This document shows positions 63,969 through 64,000 of a stretch of 64,000 bases of DNA, piece by piece. The stretch lies in contig NZ_VDND01000003.1 of the NCBI RefSeq assembly GCF_007665395.1, positions 477,527 to 541,526 on the forward strand, read 5' to 3'. The DNA comes from Pseudomonas oryzihabitans. GTDB taxonomy: Bacteria > Pseudomonadota > Gammaproteobacteria > Pseudomonadales > Pseudomonadaceae. The stretch's first letter is position 1. Each line of letters begins with the position of its first letter. Under the pieces are notes generated by a model. That model saw nothing but the letters and a program-made list of their open reading frames with translations. It was not told where the DNA came from and ran no database searches. The translations under genes and the position numbers were made by a program.

Positions 63969-64000
63969 AGTTGAATCAAGCAATTCGTGTGGGTGCTTGT

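Overview
The window is GC-rich, densely coded chromosomal DNA from a gammaproteobacterium. It is almost certainly a Pseudomonas in the broad sense. The reasons are an MvaT-type nucleoid protein (a family largely confined to Pseudomonas), near-identical motifs and start contexts to Pseudomonas MurC, LpxC, MvaT and FtsA/FtsZ, local gene pairs typical of Pseudomonas (sbcB/mvaT/purU, folM/flavodoxin/lrgAB, fruR/fruBKA, SulP/amt), and a typical Pseudomonas rRNA leader at the right edge. The species cannot be fixed from sequence alone. No prophage, CRISPR array, tRNA or intact IS was seen, so this is mainly core genome with a few accessory touches.

Layout. 1-13.2 kb: the distal division and cell wall (dcw) cluster, murE (5' truncated), murF, mraY, murD, ftsW, murG, murC, ftsQ, ftsA, ftsZ, lpxC. 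These are tightly overlapped and end in a strong terminator. ddlB, normally between murC and ftsQ, is missing. 13.2-18.8 kb: a leftward group (folM, DUF1244, hopJ-like) interrupted by a 167-bp MITE exactly at the folM stop codon, an ABM-domain membrane protein, a flavodoxin, an LrgA/LrgB pair, a SirB1-like protein and psiE preceded by a coupled 40-codon ORF. 18.9-29.7 kb: a SWIM/SNF2 helicase, an unlisted 56-aa membrane protein with a Fur-like promoter, pykA, a lipoprotein, a PilZ protein, a divergent MoxR/DUF4350 cluster, sbcB and mvaT. 29.9-39.6 kb: purU, nadC, a DUF1631 protein, ndh, a MOSC protein, a thioredoxin-fold protein with ampD (but no ampE), tatD and fruR.

39.7-54 kb is a carbohydrate block. 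It holds the fructose PTS operon fruBKA under a consensus Cra/FruR operator, a CLC antiporter, an SDR, glycogen phosphorylase glgP, debranching enzyme glgX and fructose-1,6-bisphosphatase fbp. Two inverted-repeat elements bracketed by direct repeats lie between glgP and glgX. 54-64 kb: an outer-membrane barrel, copCD, a SulP transporter, an ammonium channel, and a leftward Tsx / NCS2 permease / RutR-like / YigZ group that looks like a nucleoside and nucleobase uptake unit. A small secreted protein follows, and the window closes with three tandem promoters and boxA of an rRNA operon whose 16S gene must start just beyond base 64000.

Functionally, the first 13 kb build lipid II (MurE/F/D/C, MraY, MurG), the divisome (FtsW/Q/A/Z) and commit lipid A synthesis (LpxC). 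ampD recycles the same peptidoglycan. fruBKA feeds fructose-1,6-bisphosphate to central metabolism, where fbp and pykA act, and glgP/glgX release stored glucose. I found no clear novel multi-gene system. The strongest oddities are the ddlB gap, the MITE at the folM stop, the degenerate MoxR locus and the small unlisted membrane genes.
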